From the NCBI GenBank assembly GCA_020216895.1, contig JAIWOM010000107.1, positions 1-5,718 on the forward strand: a stretch of DNA of 5,718 nucleotides, in the 5' to 3' direction. A program made the translations under genes and the position numbers. The notes below the pieces were generated by a model that saw only the letters and a program-made list of their open reading frames with translations, was not told where the DNA came from and ran no database searches. The DNA is from Microcella sp. GTDB lineage: Bacteria > Actinomycetota > Actinomycetes > Actinomycetales > Microbacteriaceae. Numbering within the stretch: the first letter of the stretch is position 1; each line of letters starts with the position of its first letter. Positions 1-5,718 of the stretch are shown piece by piece.

Positions 1-2
1 GG

Positions 3-602
3 TCACGCTGGGCGGCCAAGACCTGCCGGGCTGATGCCGGCGACCATGAACGGCAGGGCGATGCCCGCGCCCGCGATGCCCGCCCACACGTGCGCGACCA
101 TCGGGTCGACGTAGGGGCGGATCAGCACGACCGCGGAGGCGGCGGCCGCTGCGGTCGTCACCGCGACCACCACCCCCACCTGCAGGTCGATGATGCCGAT
201 CGGGCGCGCGGGGCCGATCGTGAGCAGGGTGAGCACGCCGACCGCGGCGAGCGCGCTCGCGATCGCCATGACGATGGCCGCGGCGGCCGCGGGGCGGGAG
301 AGCCGGTCGAAGCCGCGGCGGTTGTAGAGCATCCCGAGGCCGATCGCGGCCAGGACGACGGCGACGGTCGTGGGCAGCGATTGCAGGGCGGTGATGCGCT
401 GGAGCTCGGCGAGCACCGCCTCGTCGATCGTGTCGCGACCCGGCTCGCCGAGCGGCCCGGACGGGTTCGGAAGCGGCAGCAGGTTCAGGGCGCCGATCAC
501 GCGCCCGGATGCCCAGCTCAGCAGCGCCACGAACCACAGCACCACCACCGGAGTCGGCAGCAGGGGCTGCCGCGGGGTCGCACCGGGTGTCGGATCGGTC
601 AC
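3..602 (-). CDS. Small multi-pass membrane protein, function unknown
   Basis: I do not recognise this 199-residue protein. Hydrophobicity suggests about five membrane segments, near residues 18-38, 76-93, 104-129, 138-162 and 168-190. The loop between the first two (about 42-75) is Pro/Gly-rich and then acidic and helical. I see no signal peptide, catalytic motif or metal-binding cluster. The start is a GTG; an in-frame TAG lies four codons upstream (612-614), so no earlier start is likely. The mRNA just before the GTG reads AGGGTGGAGGA. Its purine-rich GGAGGA abuts the start codon, which is unusually close, so AGGG, about seven bases back, may be the part that works. The gene begins 43 bases after the stop of the phosphohexomutase gene on the same strand, so it is probably the last visible gene of the punA operon. 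High third-position GC supports real coding. Existence is fairly sure; function is unknown. Confidence 0.8.
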   Translation of the reverse strand: MTDPTPGATPRQPLLPTPVVVLWFVALLSWASGRVIGALNLLPLPNPSGPLGEPGRDTIDEAVLAELQRITALQSLPTTVAVVLAAIGLGMLYNRRGFDRLSRPAAAAAIVMAIASALAAVGVLTLLTIGPARPIGIIDLQVGVVVAVTTAAAAASAVVLIRPYVDPMVAHVWAGIAGAGIALPFMVAGISPAGLGRPA

Positions 603-645
603 TCCTCCACCCTATGCGGCACCGCGCTCCGCGCCTGAGAAGTGC

Positions 646-2325
646 TCAGACGATCAGCGTGCGCATGCCGGCTTCGAGCGCGGCCACCTGGGCCGCCGCG
701 GCCGCCCGGCGCTCGTCGACCGAGCCGGTCTCGCTCGAGGCGTCGATGTAGACCTTGACCTTGGGCTCGGTGCCGCTCGGCCGCACGATGACGCGGGCGC
801 CGCCGTGCATCCAGAACCGCAGGATGTCGCTCGGCGGGAAGACCCCGAAGCCGCCCGAGAAGTCGTCGACCTGGCTGACGCGCACGCCGCCGATCTCGGC
901 GGGCGGGTTGTCGCGCAGGGCCGCCATGATCGCACCGATGCGGCTCAGGTCGGTGACCCGCAGCGACACCTGGGCGCTCGCGAAGGCGCCGAAGCGCTCG
1001 TCGAAGTCGCGCTGGTGGTCGACGAGGGTGCGACCGGCCGCCTTCAGCTCGCCAGCGAGGGCGAGGAGGTCGACGGCGGCCGAGATGCCGTCCTTGTCGC
1101 GCACCTTCTCGGGGTCGACGAGGTAGCCGAGGGCCTCCTCGTAGCCGTAGCCGAGGCCGCCGACCCGCGAGATCCACTTGAAGCCGGTGAGGGTGTCGCT
1201 GTAGCTCACGCCGTAGGCGTTCGCGACCGCAGACAGGGCGGGGGAGGAGACCAGCGATGCCGCGAACTTCGCCTGGCGCTCCTCGCGCTGCAGGCGCTCC
1301 GCGGCGCGCCAGCCGAGCAGCGCACCCACCTCGTTGCCGGTCAGGCGGCGCCATCCTTCGGGGGCGCTGTCGTCGGGGATCGCGACCGCGAGCCGGTCGG
1401 CGTCGGGGTCGTTGGCGATGATCAGTTCGGCCCCGGCGGCGCGGGCCGTCGCGAACGCCAGGTCCATGGCGCCCGGCTCCTCCGGGTTCGGGAAGGCCAC
1501 GGTCGGGAACGCGCCGTCGGGCTCGATCTGCTCGGCCACCACGGTCGGGTCGCCGAGCCCGGCGGCGGCGAAGACGCGCTGCGCGACCTCCCACCCGACG
1601 CCGTGCATGGCCGTGTAGACGAAGCGCACCGGGTCGATGACCGGCGACTCGGCCGTGCGGGGCACCAGCGCCGCGGTGCGCGCCACGTAGGCGTCGATGA
1701 CGCTCTCGTCGGCGAGGTCGAAGGCGGTCGAGCGCGGCAGCTCGCCGACCACGCTCGTGTCGGCCACTGCGAGGATCGCCTGGTGGATCGCCTCGTCGGT
1801 CGGCGCGACGATCTGCGAACCACCGTCGCGGCCGCCGAGGTACACCTTGTAGCCGTTGTCGCGCGGCGGGTTGTGGCTCGCCGTGACCATGACGCCGGCG
1901 CTCACCCCGAGGTGCCGCACGGCGAAGGCCAGCACGGGCGTCGGCAGGGCGCGCGGCAGCAGCACGACGCGCACGCCGGCCCCGGCCATCAGCTCGGCCG
2001 AGTCGCGCGCGAACACGTCGCTGTTGACGCGGCCGTCGTAGCCGATGACCACCGAGGCGTTCTCGTCACGGTCGAGCAGCCAGCGGGCGAATCCGGTCGC
2101 GGCCTGGGAGACGAGCACCCGGTTCATACGGTTCGAGCCCGCGCCGAGCTCACCCCGCAGGCCCGCGGTGCCGAACGTCAGGCGGGTGTCGAAGCGGTCG
2201 CGGAGGGCATCCATCGCCGCCGCATCGCCTGCCTCGGCGGCGGGGATCAGCGCCGCGAGCTCGGCGCGGGTCTCCGGGTCGGGGTCCTGCTCGAGCCACG
2301 ACTTGGCCTGGTCGAGAGTGGTCAT
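646..2325 (-). CDS. pmmB: Phospho-sugar mutase (alpha-D-phosphohexomutase, PGM2/PmmB type)
   Basis: This cytoplasmic 559-residue enzyme moves a phosphate between C1 and C6 (or C5) of a sugar through a phosphoserine intermediate. All four domain signatures are present: the active-site loop TASHNP at 148-153 with catalytic Ser150; the Mg-binding loop DPDADR at 306-311 (Asp306, Asp308, Asp310); the sugar-binding loop GYEEALG at 394-400; and the C-terminal phosphate loop RPSGTEPK at 515-522. The N-terminal FGTAGLRG at 51-58 is typical of the PGM2-like subfamily, and the length fits it. Known members of this subfamily act as phosphoglucomutase, phosphomannomutase, phosphopentomutase or glucose-1,6-bisphosphate synthase, so the substrate cannot be read from sequence. 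The start ATG has a good AAGGAGA ribosome site. The gene starts 27 bases after the punA stop, so the two are very likely co-transcribed, which makes ribose-1-phosphate a plausible substrate. The symbol follows the mycobacterial neighbour of deoD. Family certain; exact substrate uncertain. Confidence 0.95.
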   Translation of the reverse strand: MTTLDQAKSWLEQDPDPETRAELAALIPAAEAGDAAAMDALRDRFDTRLTFGTAGLRGELGAGSNRMNRVLVSQAATGFARWLLDRDENASVVIGYDGRVNSDVFARDSAELMAGAGVRVVLLPRALPTPVLAFAVRHLGVSAGVMVTASHNPPRDNGYKVYLGGRDGGSQIVAPTDEAIHQAILAVADTSVVGELPRSTAFDLADESVIDAYVARTAALVPRTAESPVIDPVRFVYTAMHGVGWEVAQRVFAAAGLGDPTVVAEQIEPDGAFPTVAFPNPEEPGAMDLAFATARAAGAELIIANDPDADRLAVAIPDDSAPEGWRRLTGNEVGALLGWRAAERLQREERQAKFAASLVSSPALSAVANAYGVSYSDTLTGFKWISRVGGLGYGYEEALGYLVDPEKVRDKDGISAAVDLLALAGELKAAGRTLVDHQRDFDERFGAFASAQVSLRVTDLSRIGAIMAALRDNPPAEIGGVRVSQVDDFSGGFGVFPPSDILRFWMHGGARVIVRPSGTEPKVKVYIDASSETGSVDERRAAAAAQVAALEAGMRTLIV

Positions 2326-2330
2326 GACGG

Positions 2331-2337
2331 TCTCCTT
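2331..2337 (-). promoter_or_regulatory. Ribosome binding site of the phosphohexomutase gene
   Basis: On the minus strand the 27-base gap after punA contains AAGGAGA, five to six bases before the ATG at 2325. It is the best Shine-Dalgarno sequence in the window and fixes this start. It also implies that the mutase is translated independently of punA rather than by stop-start overlap. Confidence 0.8.
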
Positions 2338-2352
2338 GCGCAGACGGCGGAA

Positions 2353-3186
2353 CTACAGCTTCGCGACGATGCGGGCCAGCAGGGCGCTGATCACCGGCTC
2401 GGCATCCTTGCCCGCCTGGATCACCTCGGCGTGGCTGAGCGGCTCGGGCGAGATGCCCGCGGCGAGGTTGGTGATCAGCGAGAGGCCGAGCACCTCCATG
2501 CCAGCCTGGCGCGCGGCGATGGCCTCGAGCGCGGTCGACATGCCGACGATGTGGCCGCCCATCGCCTTCGCCATCTGCACCTCGGCGGGCGTCTCGTAGT
2601 GCGGGCCGCGGAACTGCACGTACACACCCTCGTCGAGGCCCGGGTCGACCTCGTGAGCGAGGTCGCGAAGCTTCTGGGAATACAGGTCGGTCAGGTCGAT
2701 GAAGGTCGCGCCCTCGAGCGGCGAGTTCGCCGTCAGGTTCAGGTGGTCGCTGATCAGCACCGGCGTGCCGGGCTTCCAGTGCTCCTTGATGCCGCCGGCG
2801 CCGTTGGTGAGGATCATGACGGAGGCGCCGGCCGCGGCCGCGGTGCGCACCGAGTGCACCACCCGCCGCACGCCGTGGTTCTCGTAGTAGTGGGTGCGGG
2901 CGCCGATGACGAGGGCGCGCTTGCCGCTCGGCAGCAGGATCGACCGCAGCGTGCCGACGTGCCCCTCCAGGGCGGGCTTGCTGAAGCCGGCGATCTCGGT
3001 GGCCGGGATGGTGTGCGTCGTCTCCCCGATCAGGTCGGCGGCCTTCGCCCAGCCCGAGCCGAGCGTCAGGGCGATGTCGTGGCGCTCGACACCGGTCGCC
3101 TCGGCCAACTGCGCGGCCGCTTGGGCGGCGATGGCGAAGGGGTCGGCGTGCGGGTCGTCGAGCGGGTTCGAGGCAGTGTGCGACAT
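2353..3186 (-). CDS. punA: Purine nucleoside phosphorylase, trimeric (human-like) type
   Basis: This cytoplasmic enzyme of 277 residues splits purine (deoxy)ribonucleosides with phosphate into free base and (deoxy)ribose-1-phosphate, for purine salvage. Motifs in order: LGSGW at 42-46, the N-terminal phosphate-binding loop with Ser44; GH at 75-76; GARTHYYENH at 95-104, matching the phosphate/sugar loop; NGAGGI at 128-133; DHLNLT at 147-152; GPHYETPAE at 194-202, containing the base-binding Glu198; GMST at 215-218; and TN at 239-240 followed by AAG. Asn240 corresponds to the Asn of human PNP that favours 6-oxopurines, so guanosine and inosine are the likely substrates. His252 matches the ribose-contacting His. 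The reading frame stays open upstream to 3297, but that would run into the divergent flavoprotein gene. The ATG at 3186 gives the usual family length and N-terminus. Only a weak TAGG ribosome site lies before it. First gene of the operon with the mutase. Confidence 0.95.
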   Translation of the reverse strand: MSHTASNPLDDPHADPFAIAAQAAAQLAEATGVERHDIALTLGSGWAKAADLIGETTHTIPATEIAGFSKPALEGHVGTLRSILLPSGKRALVIGARTHYYENHGVRRVVHSVRTAAAAGASVMILTNGAGGIKEHWKPGTPVLISDHLNLTANSPLEGATFIDLTDLYSQKLRDLAHEVDPGLDEGVYVQFRGPHYETPAEVQMAKAMGGHIVGMSTALEAIAARQAGMEVLGLSLITNLAAGISPEPLSHAEVIQAGKDAEPVISALLARIVAKL

Positions 3187-3265
3187 GCCAGCCAGCCTAC
3201 TGACGCGCCCTGCGCCGCGCTGGGCACTGCTCGAATGAGGGGTCGGATGCGGAAGGATAGTCAGC
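3187..3265. promoter_or_regulatory. Divergent intergenic region between punA and lpdA
   Basis: This 79-base gap separates two genes transcribed away from each other, so both promoters should lie here or just inside the genes. For lpdA there is a clear ribosome site, GAAGGA at 3252-3257, eight bases before the ATG. For punA only TAGG, five bases before its ATG, is visible. I could not find a convincing -35/-10 pair on either strand. The nearest -10-like strings are GATAGT at 3257-3262 (plus) and TAGGCT at 3190-3195 (minus), and both lie too close to the start codons for normal leaders. No strong operator palindrome is seen. The role as a promoter region is inferred from gene orientation. Confidence 0.5.
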
Positions 3266-4705
3266 ATGACGACACTGTTCGACCGCAAGCAGCGCATCGC
3301 CGTTCTGGGTGGAGGCCCCGGCGGCTACGAGGCCGCGCTGGCCGGCGCGCAGCTCGGCGCCGAGGTGACCCTCGTCGAGCGCGCCGGGGTCGGCGGCTCG
3401 GCGGTGCTCACCGACGTCGTGCCCTCGAAGACCCTCATCGCCACCGCCGAGGCCGCGGGCGCCATCGGCGGCGCGGGCGAGCTGGGCGTGCAGTTCTTCG
3501 CGCGCGGCGAGGGCGGCCGCGCCGTGAAGCCCGAGCTCGCCGTCAACCTCGCCCAGGTCAACAAGCGCGTGCTGCGCCTCGCGCAGGAGCAGAGCGACGA
3601 CATGCGCGAGCAGCTCGTCGACGCCGGGGTGCGGATCATCGTCGGCGAGGGGCGCCTCGACGGGCCGCAGCGCGTCGTCGTCTCGACCGGGCAGGGCAAG
3701 AAGCGCACCGACTTCGACCAGGTCGACGCCGACACGGTCATCGTCGCCGTCGGCGCCTCGCCCCGCGAGCTGCCCAGCGCGCAGCCCGACGGCGAGCGCA
3801 TCCTCACCTGGACCCAGCTGTACCGCCTCGACACCGTGCCCGAGCACATCATCGTTGTCGGCTCGGGCGTCACCGGCGCCGAGTTCGCCTCCGCCTACCG
3901 GGCCCTCGGCGCCCAGGTCACGCTCGTGTCGAGCCGCGACCAGGTGCTGCCGGGGGAGGACGCCGACGCCGCGCAGGTGATCGAGACGGTCTTCCGCCGC
4001 AACGGCATGACGGTGCTCTCGAAGAGCCGCGCCGACTCGGTGGTGCGGAGCGGTGACGGCGTGGTCGTGACGCTCGCCGACGGGCGCGTCATCGAGGGCT
4101 CGCACTGCCTCATGGCGGTCGGCTCGATCCCCAACACCGCGGGCATCGGGCTCGAGGATGCGGGCGTGCAGTTGACCGCATCCGGCCACATCGCCGTCAA
4201 CAAGGTGGCCCGCACCTCGATGCCGAGCGTCTACGCGGTCGGCGACTGCAGCGACTCGCTGCCGCTGGCCTCCGTCGCCTCGATGCAGGGCCGCACCGCG
4301 GTCTACCACGCGATGGGCGACGCGGTCACGCCGCTCACCCTGCGCAATGTGACGTCGAACATCTTCACGGCACCGGAGATCGCGACGGTCGGCTTCTCGC
4401 AGAAGCAGATCGAGGAGGGCGCCACGCGCGGCGTCGTGCACAAGCTCATGCTCGAGACCAACCCGCGGGCGAAGATGCAGGGCGTCAGCGACGGCTTCAT
4501 CAAGCTGTTCGCGGCCCGCACGTCGGGCACGGTCATCGGCGGCGTCGTGGTGGCACCGCGCGCCTCCGAGCTGATCCTGCCGGTCGCGCTCGCCGTCGAG
4601 CACCGTCTGACTGTCGACCAGCTGGCCCGCGCCTACTCGGTGTACCCGTCGCTCTCGGGCGGCATCACGGATGCGGCGCGCGCCATGCACGTCGGCCGCG
4701 ACTAG
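3266..4705 (+). CDS. lpdA: LpdA-type NAD(P)H:quinone oxidoreductase (lipoamide dehydrogenase-like flavoprotein)
   Basis: This 479-residue protein has the fold and length of the pyridine nucleotide-disulfide oxidoreductases. The FAD-binding loop is LGGGPGGYEAA at 14-24; the NAD(P)-binding loop is GSGVTG at 199-204; the second FAD site is YAVGDCSD at 323-330; and the dimerisation domain covers about 355-475. It cannot work as lipoamide dehydrogenase. Where that enzyme has CxxxxC before PSK, this protein has Ala46 and Val51, and where it has the His-Glu pair (HPTLSE) this one has Tyr460 and Gly465 (YPSLSG). The same kind of loss is known in mycobacterial LpdA (Rv3303c), a quinone reductase without lipoamide activity linked to oxidative stress resistance, so I infer hydride transfer from NAD(P)H through FAD to quinones. 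Ser222-Ser223-Arg224 at the end of the second NAD-fold strand, with no acidic residue, suggests NADPH is accepted. The start has GAAGGA eight bases upstream. It is followed closely by a membrane protein gene. Confidence 0.93.
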   Translation: MTTLFDRKQRIAVLGGGPGGYEAALAGAQLGAEVTLVERAGVGGSAVLTDVVPSKTLIATAEAAGAIGGAGELGVQFFARGEGGRAVKPELAVNLAQVNKRVLRLAQEQSDDMREQLVDAGVRIIVGEGRLDGPQRVVVSTGQGKKRTDFDQVDADTVIVAVGASPRELPSAQPDGERILTWTQLYRLDTVPEHIIVVGSGVTGAEFASAYRALGAQVTLVSSRDQVLPGEDADAAQVIETVFRRNGMTVLSKSRADSVVRSGDGVVVTLADGRVIEGSHCLMAVGSIPNTAGIGLEDAGVQLTASGHIAVNKVARTSMPSVYAVGDCSDSLPLASVASMQGRTAVYHAMGDAVTPLTLRNVTSNIFTAPEIATVGFSQKQIEEGATRGVVHKLMLETNPRAKMQGVSDGFIKLFAARTSGTVIGGVVVAPRASELILPVALAVEHRLTVDQLARAYSVYPSLSGGITDAARAMHVGRD

Positions 4706-4706
4706 C

Positions 4707-4748
4707 CCGTGCCGGCCGCCGCTCCCGAACCGGAGCCGACCGGCATGG
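4707..4748 (+). promoter_or_regulatory. Candidate RNA hairpin masking the ribosome site and AUG of the following gene
   Basis: Directly after the lpdA stop codon, CCGTGCCGG (4707-4715) can pair with CCGGCATGG (4740-4748): nine base pairs with one G-U. Inside the loop, GCTCC (4721-4725) pairs with GGAGC (4732-4736). The outer stem contains the ATG at 4745 and the inner stem contains the only ribosome-site-like GGAG for it. The structure could hold translation of the membrane gene low unless ribosomes finishing lpdA, or a factor, open it. There is no T-run after it, so it is not a classical terminator. Pairing is seen directly; the role is inference, and chance stems are common in DNA this rich in G and C. 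Confidence 0.35.
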
Positions 4749-5482
4749 TCGAGCTGCCCCGACTGACGGTCGTGAGCCGGAGGGTGCTCACGGTGCTCCT
4801 CGGCACGATCGTGCTGCTGGTGCTCGCGCACGGTGCTCGCTCGGCACTCCTGCTCTCGTGGCCGCCCCCGCGCGGTCTCGCGCAGTCCGAGCTCCTGCGC
4901 ATCCTCGATATCGGGGGCGAGGCGGCGGCCGCCACCTGGTTCACGATCGCGATGCTGCTCGCGGTCGTCGCGGTCGCCGTCCTGATCGCGGTCGTCGAGC
5001 GTCGCGCCGCCTCCCCGGTCTGGCGGTGGTGGGCCGGCGTGGCGGTCGTCTTCACGGCCGCGTCGATCGACGAGCAGCTGCAGGTGCACGAGATGCTCGT
5101 GCTGCCGATGCGCTCTCTGCTGGGCATCACGAGCGGTCCGTTCTGGCTCGCCTGGGTCGTGCCCGCGCTCATCCTGGTCGTGGTGCTCGCGCTGCTCTTC
5201 GCCCACTTCGTCGTGGGGCTCCCTGCGCGCACCCGCGCGGGGCTGATCATCGGGATCGGGGTGTGGCTGACGGGCGCGATCGGGGTCGAGATGATCGATG
5301 CGGCGACGTTCCCCTGGCGCGAGTCGCTGAATCCCGTGCCGTCGCACCTCATCAGCGCGACGATCACCGCGGTCGAGGAGTCGATGGAGATGCTCGGCAT
5401 CGCGCTAGTGTTGCACACCCTGCTGGTGCACGTGCGCGACGACGCGGTCGGCTCCGGGGGCATCCGGGTCGCCGTGCGCTGA
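4745..5482 (+). CDS. Multi-pass membrane protein with SxDE...HE and EExxEM motifs, function unknown
   Basis: Counted from the ATG, the protein has 245 residues and about six membrane segments, near 14-36, 59-83, 94-112, 132-158, 165-187 and 203-228. Polar residues sit in or next to them: SIDEQLQVHE at 107-116, GVE at 180-182 and EESMEM at 211-216. Similar SxDE...HE and EE..EM patterns recur, from memory, in uncharacterised bacterial membrane proteins, but I cannot name the family. Clustered Asp, Glu and His within the bilayer could bind a metal or carry protons; this is inference. A GTG at 4709 in the same frame would add 12 Pro/Ala/Glu-rich residues (257 in total). I prefer the ATG because GGAG lies nine bases before it, while the GTG has no ribosome site. 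The gene follows lpdA by 39 bases (or 3 for the GTG), so it is probably co-transcribed and may serve the same redox or membrane function. Confidence 0.8.
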   Translation: MVELPRLTVVSRRVLTVLLGTIVLLVLAHGARSALLLSWPPPRGLAQSELLRILDIGGEAAAATWFTIAMLLAVVAVAVLIAVVERRAASPVWRWWAGVAVVFTAASIDEQLQVHEMLVLPMRSLLGITSGPFWLAWVVPALILVVVLALLFAHFVVGLPARTRAGLIIGIGVWLTGAIGVEMIDAATFPWRESLNPVPSHLISATITAVEESMEMLGIALVLHTLLVHVRDDAVGSGGIRVAVR

Positions 5483-5496
5483 CGCGGACCGGTCAG
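5479..5496. terminator. Weak candidate bidirectional terminator between convergent genes
   Basis: CTGAC (5479-5483) and GTCAG (5492-5496) form a 5-base-pair inverted repeat around an eight-base loop, and the centre includes the palindrome GACCGGTC (5487-5494). It spans the stop codons of both converging genes, where a shared terminator would be expected. The stem is short and has no T-run on either side, so it may be nothing more than two facing TGA stops. Confidence 0.2.
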
Positions 5497-5718
5497 TCGG
5501 TGATCGTGAGCAGCACGTGGCCCGACGAGACCGTGTCGCCGACGGCCGCGCCGATGCTCGCGACCACGCCGTCCTTGTGCGCGGTCATCGGCTGCTCCAT
5601 CTTCATGGCCTCGAGCACGACCACGAGGTCGCCCGCGACGACCGTGTCGCCCTCGGCGACGGCGAGCTTCACAACGGTGGCCTGCATGGGGCTCTTCACC
5701 GCGTCGCCCGAGGCCCCT
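5493..5718 (-). CDS. Acyl-CoA carboxylase alpha chain, C-terminal biotin carrier domain (partial)
   Basis: Only the last 74 codons are inside the window; the frame is open through the right edge, where the rest of the gene lies. The visible part is a complete biotinyl/lipoyl-type domain. It has SPMQATVVK near its start, the biotin attachment motif EAMKM with the target lysine codon at 5601-5603, and a closing half typical of the fold ([21 protein letters not shown]). In actinobacteria this domain usually ends a long alpha chain (AccA3/BccA type) that also contains biotin carboxylase. That chain carboxylates biotin with bicarbonate and ATP and hands the carboxyl group to a separate beta subunit to make malonyl- or methylmalonyl-CoA. 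The GTG at 5699 is an internal valine, not the start. A pyruvate or other biotin carboxylase C-terminus is possible, but the sequence looks most like the acyl-CoA enzyme. It converges on the membrane protein gene with a ten-base gap. Confidence 0.88.
   Translation of the reverse strand, partial: GASGDAVKSPMQATVVKLAVAEGDTVVAGDLVVVLEAMKMEQPMTAHKDGVVASIGAAVGDTVSSGHVLLTITD

Noticed and set aside
635..649. Hairpin CTGAG-AAGTG-CTCAG at the stop codon of the mutase gene, as a terminator
   Set aside because: Only five base pairs, no T-run, and it includes the stop codon; the downstream membrane gene begins 43 bases on and is likely co-transcribed.
3200..3264. CTGAC (3200-3204) and GTCAG (3260-3264) as a paired operator in the divergent promoter region
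   Set aside because: A five-base match spaced 55 bases apart is expected by chance.
3187..3297. N-terminal extension of punA by 37 residues
   Set aside because: It would run into the divergent lpdA gene and give a protein longer than the family norm with an unrelated N-terminus; the ATG at 3186 begins a normal PNP N-terminus.
370..4056. Very long open frame on the plus strand (over 1,200 codons) opposite the mutase and punA genes
   Set aside because: It is an antisense shadow produced by GC-rich codons, which lack stops in the opposing frame. The translation is low-complexity and rich in Arg, Gly, Ala, Asp and His without domains, while the minus-strand frames carry full enzyme motifs.
3197..5347. 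Long open frame on the minus strand (about 716 codons) opposite lpdA and the second membrane gene
   Set aside because: Same shadow effect: the translation is a run of Arg, Asp, His and Gly with no recognisable fold, and lpdA on the other strand is unmistakable.
5493..5699. A free-standing 68-residue biotin carrier protein starting at GTG 5699
   Set aside because: The frame continues open to the window edge with coding-like sequence, and the GTG is an ordinary valine before the KSPMQ motif of a longer carboxylase chain.

Overview
The window is high-GC DNA (about 70% G+C by eye) with strong G/C preference at third codon positions. It most resembles a high-GC actinobacterium, probably of the Microbacteriaceae. 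That placement rests on base composition, codon use and gene order, not on any database comparison. Almost all of it is coding; the longest gap between genes is 79 bases, and I see no tRNA, rRNA, CRISPR array, insertion sequence or phage gene.

Layout, left to right. On the minus strand, transcribed leftward from about 3186, lies a probable operon: purine nucleoside phosphorylase (punA, 2353-3186), a phosphohexomutase of the PGM2/PmmB type (646-2325), and an unrecognised small multi-pass membrane protein (3-602). On the plus strand, diverging from punA across a 79-base gap, are an LpdA-type NAD(P)H:quinone oxidoreductase (3266-4705) and a second unrecognised multi-pass membrane protein (about 4745-5482). 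A convergent minus-strand gene enters from the right edge. Only its last 74 codons are present, and they encode the biotin carrier domain of an acyl-CoA carboxylase alpha chain.

How the genes fit together. PunA releases ribose-1-phosphate or deoxyribose-1-phosphate from purine nucleosides. A PGM2-type mutase next to it could interconvert sugar-1- and sugar-6-phosphates or pass ribose-1-phosphate to ribose-5-phosphate, so the pair looks like a nucleoside-salvage unit. From memory, divergent lpdA and deoD-pmmB genes, with accA3 not far away, also occur in Mycobacterium tuberculosis (Rv3303c, Rv3307-Rv3308, Rv3285). The window therefore looks like an old, vertically inherited actinobacterial neighbourhood rather than an accessory island.

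I found no convincing new multi-gene system. The points most worth a second look are: a flavoprotein with the lipoamide dehydrogenase fold but no redox cysteines and no His-Glu pair; a two-tier RNA hairpin that would cover both the ribosome binding site and the AUG of the second membrane gene; that membrane protein's conserved-looking buried Asp/Glu/His residues; and a strong preference for GGATGC over GGACGC across the window.
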